From the NCBI RefSeq assembly GCF_000721605.1, contig NZ_JOIZ01000006.1, positions 248,001 through 312,000 on the forward strand: a DNA stretch of 64,000 nt, in the 5' to 3' direction. A program made the position numbers and the translations under genes. Origin of the DNA: Streptomyces sp. NRRL S-37 (GTDB lineage Bacteria; Actinomycetota; Actinomycetes; Streptomycetales; Streptomycetaceae). Position 1 is the stretch's first letter, and each line of letters opens with the position of its first letter. The notes below the pieces were generated by a model. That model was not told where the DNA came from and did no database searches. It saw only the letters and a list, made by a program, of their open reading frames with translations. Positions 56,904 through 64,000 of this stretch are shown here, one piece after another.

Positions 56904-58310
56904 ATGTCGGTAGGCGAAGAGGTCCGCACGGAGCAGACCAGGCAGCAGCAGAGCCTCGGTACCGCGGCCGCGCGGAACCTGGCCACCACGACCAAGTCCG
57001 TGCCGCAGATGCAGGAGATCAGCTCACGCTGGCTGCTGCGCATGCTGCCCTGGGTCGATGTGCAGGGTGGTACATACCGGGTCAACCGACGGCTGACGTA
57101 CGCCGTGGGCGATGGCCGGATGACGTTCGTGAAGACCGGCGACCGCGTCGAGATCATTCCCGCGGAACTGGGCGAGCTTCCGGTGCTGCGGGGGTACGAG
57201 GACGGCGAGGTGCTGACCGAGCTGGCCGCCCGCTGCCGGCAGCGGGAGATCGAGGCCGGCCAGGTCGTCGCCTCCTTCGGCAGCCCGGCCGACGAGGTGT
57301 ACCTGCTGGCGCACGGCAGGGTGGAGCGGGTCGGCACCGGCCCCTACGGCGAGGACGAGTCCCTCGGAGTCCTCGCCGACGGCGCCTACTTCGGCGAACA
57401 GGCGCTGCTGGGCGGGGACGCCATCTGGGAGTACACCGCCCGCACCCTCACCGCCTGCACCGTGCTCGTGCTGCCCCGCGAGGCCGTCGAACAGGTCGCC
57501 GAACGGTCGGACACCCTGCGCGAGCACCTCAGCCGGCGGCTCACGGTCCCCGGGCAGCGCACCAACAGGTACGGCGAGAAGGAGATCGACCTCGCGGCCG
57601 GTCACAGCGGAGAGCCGGACATCCCGCACACCTTCGTCGACTACGAGGCCAGGCCACGCGAGTACGAACTCAGCGTCGCCCAGACCGTGCTGCGCATCCA
57701 CACCCGCGTGGCCGACCTCTACAACCAGCCCATGAACCAGACGGAACAGCAGATCCGGCTGACCGTCGAGGCGCTGAAGGAGCGCCAAGAGCACGAACTC
57801 GTCAACAACCGCGACTTCGGCCTGCTCCACAACTGCGAGTACGACCAGCGGATCCAGCCGCACAACGGCGTGCCGAGCCCCGACGACATGGACGAACTGC
57901 TCAGCAGGCGGCGCGGGACCAGGCTGCTGCTCGCCCACCCGCGTGCGATCGCCGCGTTCGGCCGCGAGCTCAACAAGCGGGGACTCGTCCCCGAGACCAT
58001 CGACATGGGCGGCAACCGCATCCCCACCTGGCGGGGGGTGCCGATCTTCCCGTGCAACAAGATCCCGGTGACCGAGGCCCGGACGACCTCCATCATCGCC
58101 CTGCGCACCGGCGAGGAGGAGCAGGGCGTCATCGGACTGCGGGCCGCCGGGATCCCCGACGAGATCGAGCCGAGTCTGTCCGTGCGGTTCATGGGCATCA
58201 ACGAACAGGCCATCATCAAGTACCTGGTTACGGCCTACTACTCGGCCGCGGTCCTGGTACCGGACGCGCTCGGCGTCCTGGAGAACGTCGAGATCGGCCG
58301 TTGGCGGTGA
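56904..58310 (+). CDS. Family 2B encapsulin nanocompartment shell protein (EshA-like)
   Basis: 468 aa. The pattern is HK97-fold family 2B: an N-terminal segment ([20 protein letters not shown]), an inserted cyclic-nucleotide-binding domain at about 85-215 ([40 protein letters not shown]), and a conserved C-terminal part ([60 protein letters not shown]). EshA of Streptomyces belongs here. The family encapsulates terpene-type enzymes. The ATG at 56904 follows GGGGAGGG. The polyprenyl synthase is the next gene, 133 nt away. Confidence 0.93.
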   Translation: MSVGEEVRTEQTRQQQSLGTAAARNLATTTKSVPQMQEISSRWLLRMLPWVDVQGGTYRVNRRLTYAVGDGRMTFVKTGDRVEIIPAELGELPVLRGYEDGEVLTELAARCRQREIEAGQVVASFGSPADEVYLLAHGRVERVGTGPYGEDESLGVLADGAYFGEQALLGGDAIWEYTARTLTACTVLVLPREAVEQVAERSDTLREHLSRRLTVPGQRTNRYGEKEIDLAAGHSGEPDIPHTFVDYEARPREYELSVAQTVLRIHTRVADLYNQPMNQTEQQIRLTVEALKERQEHELVNNRDFGLLHNCEYDQRIQPHNGVPSPDDMDELLSRRRGTRLLLAHPRAIAAFGRELNKRGLVPETIDMGGNRIPTWRGVPIFPCNKIPVTEARTTSIIALRTGEEEQGVIGLRAAGIPDEIEPSLSVRFMGINEQAIIKYLVTAYYSAAVLVPDALGVLENVEIGRWR

Positions 58311-58443
58311 CCTGCCGCCGACTCCCGCCCCGCATGCCGTGTCCCCGCCCGTCCGGGCGGGTACACCTCGGGGGTACGCGCTCGACGGGTGCGGAAGCAC
58401 CGCACCTCCGCTCCTTCACCGAGCCGGTCCCAGGGGGAAGTCG

Positions 58444-59556
58444 ATGACGGAGTCCATCGCGGAGCCGAAGACGGGGCTTACGGCGGAGAACACGGCCGAG
58501 ACGCAGGCGGTGCCGGAGCAGCGGCCCGGCGACGGGCACGAGGCGACGATGCTGCTGGAGCGGGCGCGGGCCGCGGTCGACCCGGTGCTGCGGGCCGCCC
58601 TCGGCTCGCTGCCCGGCCCGATGCGCCGCGTCGCGCTCTACCACTTCGGCTGGGAACAGGAGGACGGCAGCCCGGCCGGGGGCGGTTCGGGCAAGGCGAT
58701 CCGCCCCGCCCTGGTGCTCGCCGCGGCCTCCGCCCTGGGCGGGCCCGTGGCCCGGGCGTCCGCCGTGCGGGCGGCCGCCGCCGTGGAACTGGTCCACAAC
58801 TTCACGCTGCTGCACGACGACGTGATGGACCGGGACACCACCCGCCGCCACCGGCCCACCGCCTGGACGGTCTTCGGGGACGCCGACGCGATCCTCGCCG
58901 GGGACGCCCTCCAGGCGCTCGCCCTGCGGCTGCTCGCAGAGGACTCCCATCCGGCGGCCTCGGCGGCGGCGGCCCGGCTCGCGGACTGCGTGGTCGAGCT
59001 GTGCGCGGGGCAGCACGCCGACACGGCCATGGAGCAGCGGGACCCCGGCGAGGTCACCCTCGCCGAGACGCTCACCATGGCCGAGGCCAAGACCGGCGCC
59101 CTGCTCGGCTGCGCCTGTGCGATCGGGGCGCTGTACGCGAACGCCCGGGACGCGGACGTGGCGGCGCTGGACGGGTTCGGCCGGGAGGCGGGACTGGCCT
59201 TCCAGCTCATCGACGACGTGATCGGCATATGGGGCGATCCGCGCCGCACCGGCAAGCCGGCCGGCGCGGATCTGGCCGCCCGCAAGAAGTCGTTGCCGGT
59301 GGTCGCCGCGCTCACCTCCGGCACCCCGGAGGCCGCGGAGCTCGCCGCCGTGTACACGACCCCGTACCACGAGGAGGACGACCTGGAGGAGATCGCGCTG
59401 GCCGTGGAGCGGGCGGGCGGCCGGGACTGGGCGCAGACCCAGGCGGCCGACCGGATGGCCCGGGCGATGCAGGAAGTGGCCCGCGCGGTGCCCGACCCGG
59501 AGGCGGCGGGCGGGCTGCTGGCCCTGGCCGAGTTCGTGACACGGCGCACCACCTGA
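58444..59556 (+). CDS. Polyprenyl (isoprenyl) diphosphate synthase, predicted encapsulin cargo
   Basis: 370 aa. The first Asp-rich motif is LLHDDVMDRD and the second LIDDVIGIWGD; KAIRPALVLAAASALGG is the conserved lead. It makes a linear allylic diphosphate such as GGPP; chain length cannot be read. The N-terminal 60 residues (Thr/Glu/Pro/Ala-rich, EPKTGLTAENTAETQAVPEQ) precede the fold and resemble the disordered leader proposed to target cargo into family 2B shells. Immediate linkage to the shell supports this. The ATG at 58444 follows GGGGGAAG. Confidence 0.9.
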   Translation: MTESIAEPKTGLTAENTAETQAVPEQRPGDGHEATMLLERARAAVDPVLRAALGSLPGPMRRVALYHFGWEQEDGSPAGGGSGKAIRPALVLAAASALGGPVARASAVRAAAAVELVHNFTLLHDDVMDRDTTRRHRPTAWTVFGDADAILAGDALQALALRLLAEDSHPAASAAAARLADCVVELCAGQHADTAMEQRDPGEVTLAETLTMAEAKTGALLGCACAIGALYANARDADVAALDGFGREAGLAFQLIDDVIGIWGDPRRTGKPAGADLAARKKSLPVVAALTSGTPEAAELAAVYTTPYHEEDDLEEIALAVERAGGRDWAQTQAADRMARAMQEVARAVPDPEAAGGLLALAEFVTRRTT

Positions 59557-59587
59557 CGGCCCTTCGGCCGTCTCCCCGGCCCCGGAC

Positions 59588-59628
59588 CCACGGTGCCGTG
59601 CGGCTCCTGACCCCGTACGGCACCGTGG
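59588..59628 (+). terminator. Hairpin after the prenyl synthase (first of two)
   Basis: A 12-bp perfect stem (59588-59599 with 59617-59628) with a 17-base loop. Confidence 0.6.
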
Positions 59629-59637
59629 CTCCGGCCC

Positions 59638-59676
59638 GGCGGGCCCCGCACTTCCCCACGATGTGCGGGGCCCGCC
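59638..59676 (+). terminator. Hairpin terminator after the prenyl synthase (second)
   Basis: A 14-bp perfect GC-rich stem (59638-59651 with 59663-59676) around an 11-base loop, probably the effective end of the encapsulin operon. Confidence 0.75.
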
Positions 59677-59746
59677 CTCCCCGAGCCCGTCCCGCACTAG
59701 GCTCGACGACCGTACGTTCAGCGACGGTTGAGGCGAAGGGGCGGAC

Positions 59747-60361
59747 ATGGGCGTGGCGATCCGGACGGCTGGGGACGGAGACCGGGAGCTGATCGTCCGG
59801 CTCCTGGACGAGGCGTTCCAGGACGACCCGGTCAGTGGCTGGGTCTTCCCCGGCGACGAGTACCGCCGTACGACGCACCACAGGCTCATGGCCGCCTTCA
59901 CCGACGTCGTGCTCGCCGAGGGGCGTGTCGACCTCACCGAGGACGGCTCGGCGTGCGCCCTCTGGATGTCCGTACCGGCGGAGGAGCCCGGGCACGGCGG
60001 GGAGCAGCAGGACGACGACGATTTCGCACGGATGCGCCGGGCCGTCGACCCGGACAACGAGCGTGTGGAGCTGATCGGCCGGCTCACCGCGGACATCCAC
60101 CCCTCGGGGCGGGCCCACGAGTACCTGTGGATGATCGGCGTGGCACCCGGCCGCCAGGGCGAGGGGCTCGGCACCGCGCTGATCGGCTCCGTCCTCGACC
60201 GCTGCGACCGGGAGGGGCTGGCGGCGTACCTGGAGGCGAGCAGCGAGCGCAGTGCCCTGCTGTACCGGCGCCTCGGCTTCGAGACCACCGGAGAGCCCCT
60301 GGCCCTCCCGGACGGCCCGTACATGTGGCCCATGTGGCGCGAACCCCGCACCACCGGCTGA
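59747..60361 (+). CDS. GNAT-family N-acetyltransferase
   Basis: 204 aa. Motif A is LWMIGVAPGRQGEGLGTALI with the acetyl-CoA loop QGEGLG, followed by YLEASSERSALLYRRLGFET. An acidic insertion (GEQQDDDDFARMRRAVD) precedes it. The acceptor is unknown. The ATG at 59747 lies nine nt after GAAGGGG. Two hairpins separate it from the encapsulin operon, so it is independent. Confidence 0.88.
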   Translation: MGVAIRTAGDGDRELIVRLLDEAFQDDPVSGWVFPGDEYRRTTHHRLMAAFTDVVLAEGRVDLTEDGSACALWMSVPAEEPGHGGEQQDDDDFARMRRAVDPDNERVELIGRLTADIHPSGRAHEYLWMIGVAPGRQGEGLGTALIGSVLDRCDREGLAAYLEASSERSALLYRRLGFETTGEPLALPDGPYMWPMWREPRTTG

Positions 60362-60505
60362 CGGACAGGCCGGTCCGGGGCCGGGGAGCCGGCCGTCGGC
60401 GGGTCCGGGACCCCGGAAGGGACGTTCGGCCCTGGCCGTCGGCGCGCGTCGGGACTTCACTGGCTCGCGGGTAGCGCCCGCCGGCCGTACCGAGGGATCC
60501 GGCGG

Positions 60506-61075
60506 GTGTCGGACGACGAGGCCGGCGGGGGCATGACGATGACGACGACGGGCGACAACGGCACGACGGGCGGGAACATCGCGGTGGTGGGGCACGCCGA
60601 CCTGACCCCGGACACGCTCCTGCTGGTGGAGTCCGTGCTGCGGACCCGGCTGGCGCGACGGCCCGCCCCGGCCGTGGCCATGGTGCGCACCGGCGCGGGG
60701 ACGCCCCTGGCGTCCGGCCGGGCCGCGCGGGCGGCGGGGTGCCCGCTGGCCGTGGTGATCCCCGCGCGCATCGGGATGCCGGCCCTGCCGCCCCGGCGGG
60801 ACCGGACGGCGGCCGGCGAACTGCTGACCCTCGCCGACGAGGTGCGCCTGCTGACCTACGACCCGGTGGACCGCGGCTCCTGCATCGGCGCGGACGAACG
60901 GCTCGTCGCCTCCAGCGGTCTCCTCCTGGCCGTCTGGGACGGTTCCCCGTCCGACGGCCGCGACGCCACCGCCCATCTGGTGACCTACGCCCGCGCCCGG
61001 GGCGTCCCCGTGGAGATCGTGTGGCCCGCGGGGGCCGCCCGGGAAGCACCGCCGGCCCTCCGCGCGGAGGGCTGA
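60506..61075 (+). CDS. SLOG/DprA-like nucleotide-binding superfamily protein
   Basis: 189 aa. A Rossmann-like pattern is visible: NIAVVGHADLTPDTLLLVES, VAMVRTGAGTPLASGRAARA, AAGCPLAVVIPARIG, and near the end LLLAVWDGSPSDGRDATAHL followed by ARARGVPVEIVWP. The D-G-x-x-S-x-G-x-x-x-x-V and GVPV features are those of SLOG proteins, which bind or cleave nucleotide derivatives. Specific family not recognised. The GTG at 60506 or the ATG at 60533 may be the start. There is no partner gene to suggest a role. Confidence 0.6.
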   Translation: MSDDEAGGGMTMTTTGDNGTTGGNIAVVGHADLTPDTLLLVESVLRTRLARRPAPAVAMVRTGAGTPLASGRAARAAGCPLAVVIPARIGMPALPPRRDRTAAGELLTLADEVRLLTYDPVDRGSCIGADERLVASSGLLLAVWDGSPSDGRDATAHLVTYARARGVPVEIVWPAGAAREAPPALRAEG

Positions 61076-61199
61076 CGGCGGGAACAGGGACCATCGGCCC
61101 CCGCCCGGGGACCCTTGAGGGGACCCTTCGACCCATGTGGACCCCTCCCCCCGCCGCCGATCATGGGCGCGCGGAACAGCCTGGGGAGGAAGACGTCCG

Positions 61200-62903
61200 G
61201 TGGACGAGATACGCATGGAGAAGGTCGAAGCCGCGGAGGCCGGACGGTCCCGTCCGGTGCCGCCGTCCGAAGGGACCGCCGCCGGGCCACCCGTGGTGCG
61301 CCGGGCCGCGTGGGTGGACTGGCTGACCACCACCGACCACAAGAAGATCGGCACGCTGTACCTGGTCAGCGCGTTCGTGTTCTTCATCGTCGGCGGGGTC
61401 ATGGCGCTGGTGATGCGCGCCGAACTCGCCCGGCCGGGCCTGCAGATCATGTCGAACGAGCAGTTCAACCAGGCGTTCACGATGCACGGCTCGATCATGC
61501 TGCTGATGTTCGCGATGCCGCTGTTCACGGGCTTCGCCAACTGGATCATGCCGTTGCAGATCGGCGCGCCCGACGTGGCGTTCCCCCGGCTGAACATGCT
61601 GGCCTTCTGGCTGTTCCTGTTCGGCTCCTCGATCGCCGCCGCCGGTTTCCTCACCCCGGGAGGAGCCGCCGACTTCGGCTGGTTCCTGTACGCCCCGCTG
61701 TCGAACGCGGTCTACTCACCGGGTATCGGGGCCGACCTGTGGATCATGGGTGTGGCCCTCTCGGGCTTCGGCTCGATCCTGGGCGCGGTCAACTTCATCA
61801 CCACGATCATCTGCATGCGCGCGCCCGGCATGACGATGTTCCGCATGCCGATCTTCACCTGGAACGTGCTGCTGACGGCGCTGCTGGTGCTCATCGTGTT
61901 CCCGGTGCTGGCGGCGGCGCTGTTCGCGCTGGAGTGCGACCGGAAGTTCGGCAGCCACATCTTCGACTCGGCCAACGGAGGGGCGCTGCTGTGGCAGCAC
62001 CTGTTCTGGTTCTTCGGCCATCCCGAGGTGTACATCCTGGCGCTGCCGTTCTTCGGCATCATCTCCGAGGTGATCCCGGTCTTCTCCCGCAAGCCGATGT
62101 TCGGCTACATGGGCCTGATCGGCGCGACCATCGCCATCGCCGGCCTCTCGGTGACCGTGTGGGCGCACCACATGTACGTCACCGGCGGTGTGCTGCTGCC
62201 GTTCTTCGCCTTCATGACGATGCTGATCGCGGTGCCCACGGGCGTGAAGTTCTTCAACTGGATCGGCACCATGTGGAAGGGCTCGCTGAGCTTCGAGGCG
62301 CCGATGCTGTGGACGCTGGGCTTCCTGATCACCTTCCTCTTCGGCGGCCTGACCGGCGTCATCCTGGCCTCGCCCCCGCTGGACTTCCACGTCTCCGACA
62401 CCTACTTCGTCGTGGCGCACTTCCACTACACCGTCTTCGGCACGGTCGTGTACGCGATGTTCGCCGGATTCCACTTCTGGTGGCCGAAGTTCACCGGCAA
62501 GATGCTCGACGAGCGCCTCGGCAAGATCACTTTCTGGACTCTCACGGCCGGCTTCCACCTGACCTTCCTGGTCCAGCACTGGCTGGGCGTCGAGGGCATG
62601 CCCCGCCGCTACGCGGACTACCTCGCCGCCGACGGCTTCACCGCCCTGAACACCCTGTCCTCCATCGGGTCGTTCCTGCTCGGCCTGTCGATCCTGCCGT
62701 TCTTCTACAACGTCTGGAAGACGACCAAGTACGGCAAGCCGGTCGGCGTCGACGACCCCTGGGGTTACAGTCGTTCCCTGGAATGGGCGACCTCCTGCCC
62801 GCCCCCGCGGCACAACTTCACCACCCTGCCGAAGATCCGCAGCGAGTCCCCGGCGTTCGACCTGCACCACCCCGAGATCGCCGCGCTCGAACCGGTGAGG
62901 TGA
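61200..62903 (+). CDS. ctaD: Cytochrome c oxidase subunit I (orphan aa3-type)
   Basis: 567 aa, twelve transmembrane helices. Catalytic motifs: [12 protein letters not shown] (heme a), [20 protein letters not shown] with CuB His and the cross-linked Tyr, WAHHMYVTG (CuB histidines) and [11 protein letters not shown] (heme a and a3 ligands). It pumps protons while reducing oxygen. No subunit II, III or IV or assembly genes are adjacent, so it is a paralogue of the main cta operon. The GTG at 61200 has GGGGAGGA nine nt upstream; an ATG at 61215 is an alternative. Confidence 0.93.
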   Translation: MDEIRMEKVEAAEAGRSRPVPPSEGTAAGPPVVRRAAWVDWLTTTDHKKIGTLYLVSAFVFFIVGGVMALVMRAELARPGLQIMSNEQFNQAFTMHGSIMLLMFAMPLFTGFANWIMPLQIGAPDVAFPRLNMLAFWLFLFGSSIAAAGFLTPGGAADFGWFLYAPLSNAVYSPGIGADLWIMGVALSGFGSILGAVNFITTIICMRAPGMTMFRMPIFTWNVLLTALLVLIVFPVLAAALFALECDRKFGSHIFDSANGGALLWQHLFWFFGHPEVYILALPFFGIISEVIPVFSRKPMFGYMGLIGATIAIAGLSVTVWAHHMYVTGGVLLPFFAFMTMLIAVPTGVKFFNWIGTMWKGSLSFEAPMLWTLGFLITFLFGGLTGVILASPPLDFHVSDTYFVVAHFHYTVFGTVVYAMFAGFHFWWPKFTGKMLDERLGKITFWTLTAGFHLTFLVQHWLGVEGMPRRYADYLAADGFTALNTLSSIGSFLLGLSILPFFYNVWKTTKYGKPVGVDDPWGYSRSLEWATSCPPPRHNFTTLPKIRSESPAFDLHHPEIAALEPVR

Positions 62904-62906
62904 GCC

Positions 62907-63434
62907 GTGCCGCAGCCCGTACTGGCCCTGGGGTGCGCGGTGGTGACGGCCGCCGGAGCGGTCTGGTACCTGCCGGCCCTCACCGATCTGCGCGCCGGAG
63001 CCGACCGGCCGCTGTCCCGCCGTACGGCGGCGCTCGCCTGCCTGACCGCCTGGGGCACCCTCGGGGCGGTCACCCCGGTGCTGCTCGTGGCCACGGCATG
63101 GTGGGTGCCGGTGGGGGTGGCGGTCGTGGGCGGTACGGCCGCTGCCGCCCTGTGGACCGATGCCGCCGTGCGGCACGCCGCCGAGCAGCGGGAGGCGGCC
63201 CGGCAGTGGGCACAGTTGCCGCACGCCCCGCTGCCCGCCGGCACCCGCCGCTCCCGCGGCGCGGTCGCCGCCCTGGCCGTCGCCGGTCCGGTCGCGGGAG
63301 CGGCGGTCACTGTCGTCCTCGGTGTGTTCGTCACGGTCCCGGCCCTGGTCGTGGGCCTCTTCCTGGTGATCGCCGTACGGCACACCCGTATGGTCCGCCG
63401 CACGACGGCGGGCCGCGGACACCCCAGGCCCTAG
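62907..63434 (+). CDS. Small multi-pass membrane protein downstream of ctaD
   Basis: 175 aa. Five hydrophobic stretches (VLALGCAVVTAAGAVWYLPA, ALACLTAWGTLGAVTPVLLV, VPVGVAVVGGTAAAALWTDA, AVAALAVAGPVAGAAVTVVL, VTVPALVVGLFLVIAVRHTR) and an Arg-rich tail. It begins three nt after the ctaD stop, so it is translated with it, and may help the orphan oxidase subunit. The family is not recognised. The GTG is at 62907. Confidence 0.75.
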   Translation: MPQPVLALGCAVVTAAGAVWYLPALTDLRAGADRPLSRRTAALACLTAWGTLGAVTPVLLVATAWWVPVGVAVVGGTAAAALWTDAAVRHAAEQREAARQWAQLPHAPLPAGTRRSRGAVAALAVAGPVAGAAVTVVLGVFVTVPALVVGLFLVIAVRHTRMVRRTTAGRGHPRP

Positions 63435-63520
63435 GCGTCCGGGCCGCCTCTATGCGGAATCTCTTCACCCACTTGCGTCCGGTCCGGCAAACCTCCTTGT
63501 GCCACTACAACTGAAGTACT

Positions 63521-63534
63521 ACAACTGGAGTTGT
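63521..63534. promoter_or_regulatory. Operator-like palindrome before the DHFR-like gene
   Basis: ACAACTGGAGTTGT is a perfect 6-bp inverted repeat with a two-base centre. ACTACAACT also occurs directly at 63504 and 63518. The 14-bp spacing suggests a regulator binding the region between ctaD's partner and the next gene. Confidence 0.5.
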
Positions 63535-63567
63535 TCGAGCGAGGACAGTCCACGGAAAGAGACCGCG

Positions 63568-64000
63568 TTGCGAAAGCTCACGTACTACATCGCCTGCTCC
63601 ATCGACGGCTTCATCGGGGACCCGCAGGGCGACGCGTCGGCGATGTACGCCTTCGTGGACGAGGAGTTCCTCGGCTTCCTCGTGGCGGAGTACCCGGAGA
63701 CCATCGCGAGCCCCGCCCGCCGGCAGATGAACATCGACGACCTGCCGAACAAGCGGTTCGACACGATCGTCCAGGGCCGGGGCAGCTACGACATCGCCCT
63801 GAAGGAGGGCATCACCAGCCCTTACGCCCACCTGCGCGAATACGTCGCCTCCCGCACGCTGGGGGAGTCTCCCGACCCCAACGTCGAGATCATCGCGGAC
63901 GACCTGGTCGGCCGGGTGCGCGCGCTGAAGGCGGAGGACAGCGCGTACGACATCTACCTGTGCGGCGGGGCCGAGCTCGCCGGCGCGCTGGTCGACGAGA
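63568..64000 (+). CDS. Dihydrofolate reductase-like (RibD C-terminal fold) protein, 3' truncated
   Basis: The first 144 residues read LRKLTYYIACSIDGFIGDPQ, FDTIVQGRGSYDIALKEG and DIYLCGGAELAGALVDE, the pattern of stand-alone RibD_C/DHFR-like reductases that bind NADPH. The initiator is TTG at 63568, with GGAAAGAG upstream. The gene runs off the window. The strand and the palindrome just upstream suggest its own regulated promoter. Confidence 0.8.
   Translation, partial: MRKLTYYIACSIDGFIGDPQGDASAMYAFVDEEFLGFLVAEYPETIASPARRQMNIDDLPNKRFDTIVQGRGSYDIALKEGITSPYAHLREYVASRTLGESPDPNVEIIADDLVGRVRALKAEDSAYDIYLCGGAELAGALVDE

Overview
The window is high-GC actinobacterial chromosome with Streptomyces character: GTG and TTG starts, 4-nt stop/start overlaps, hairpin terminators without U-tracts and rare TTA codons. 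The gene set and order (hisN, sugE-type SMR, rsgA, aroA, sigR-rsrA, eizA-cyp170, nrdABS, dasR, nagB, wblE, sigH) match from memory the Streptomyces coelicolor core segment around SCO5192-SCO5244. The right-hand part, after about 52.6 kb, looks less conserved.

Layout. 0-12 kb: a UbiB/ABC1-like kinase overlapping an E1/ThiF-like gene, an M48-type peptidase, a TerD-AIM24 fusion followed by two more AIM24 genes, Nudix/metalloprotease, an epimerase, moaE and a PDZ/Lon-type protease. 12-21 kb: a UPF0182 giant membrane protein, two identical initiator tRNA genes flanking a Sel1-repeat protein, a Fur-family repressor divergent from a catalase, and a CBS protein. 21-27 kb: hisN, TetR/SMR, rsgA-aroA, an M50 peptidase, SRAP and a hydrolase. 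28-34 kb: the thiol-stress module sigR-rsrA with a textbook sigma-R promoter and the 55-residue N-terminal extension, then two HD-domain membrane proteins, a TPR protein and peptide deformylase. 34-37 kb: the two-gene albaflavenone operon. 37-42 kb: class Ia ribonucleotide reductase (nrdA, nrdB, nrdS) behind tandem NrdR boxes and a cobalamin riboswitch. 42-46 kb: a MctP-type symporter, dasR and nagB with three dre operators, but no dasABC transporter between dasR and nagB. 46.6-52.4 kb: a PdtaS-like kinase, wblE, a lipid-kinase-like gene, a 61-nt-period repeat cluster, and the sigH/anti-sigma pair. 52.6-64 kb: a Na+/H+ antiporter, a PLP enzyme, DUF6010, a leaderless amidase, a family 2B encapsulin shell next to a polyprenyl diphosphate synthase, a SLOG-like protein, an orphan cytochrome oxidase subunit I and the start of a DHFR-like gene.

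How it works together. Much of the window is stress and development control: SigR/RsrA (thiol oxidation), the Fur-family repressor with catalase (peroxide), SigH and its anti-sigma (osmotic/developmental), WblE, DasR/NagB (aminosugar sensing), and cobalamin plus NrdR control of dNTP supply. The strongest points for follow-up are the encapsulin/prenyl synthase pair, the das locus without its transporter but with a dre on the predicted dasR promoter, the bldA-type TTA codons in the HD-GYP and CYP170 genes, and the CRISPR-like 61-nt-period repeats. All functions are assigned by reading motifs; no database search was run.
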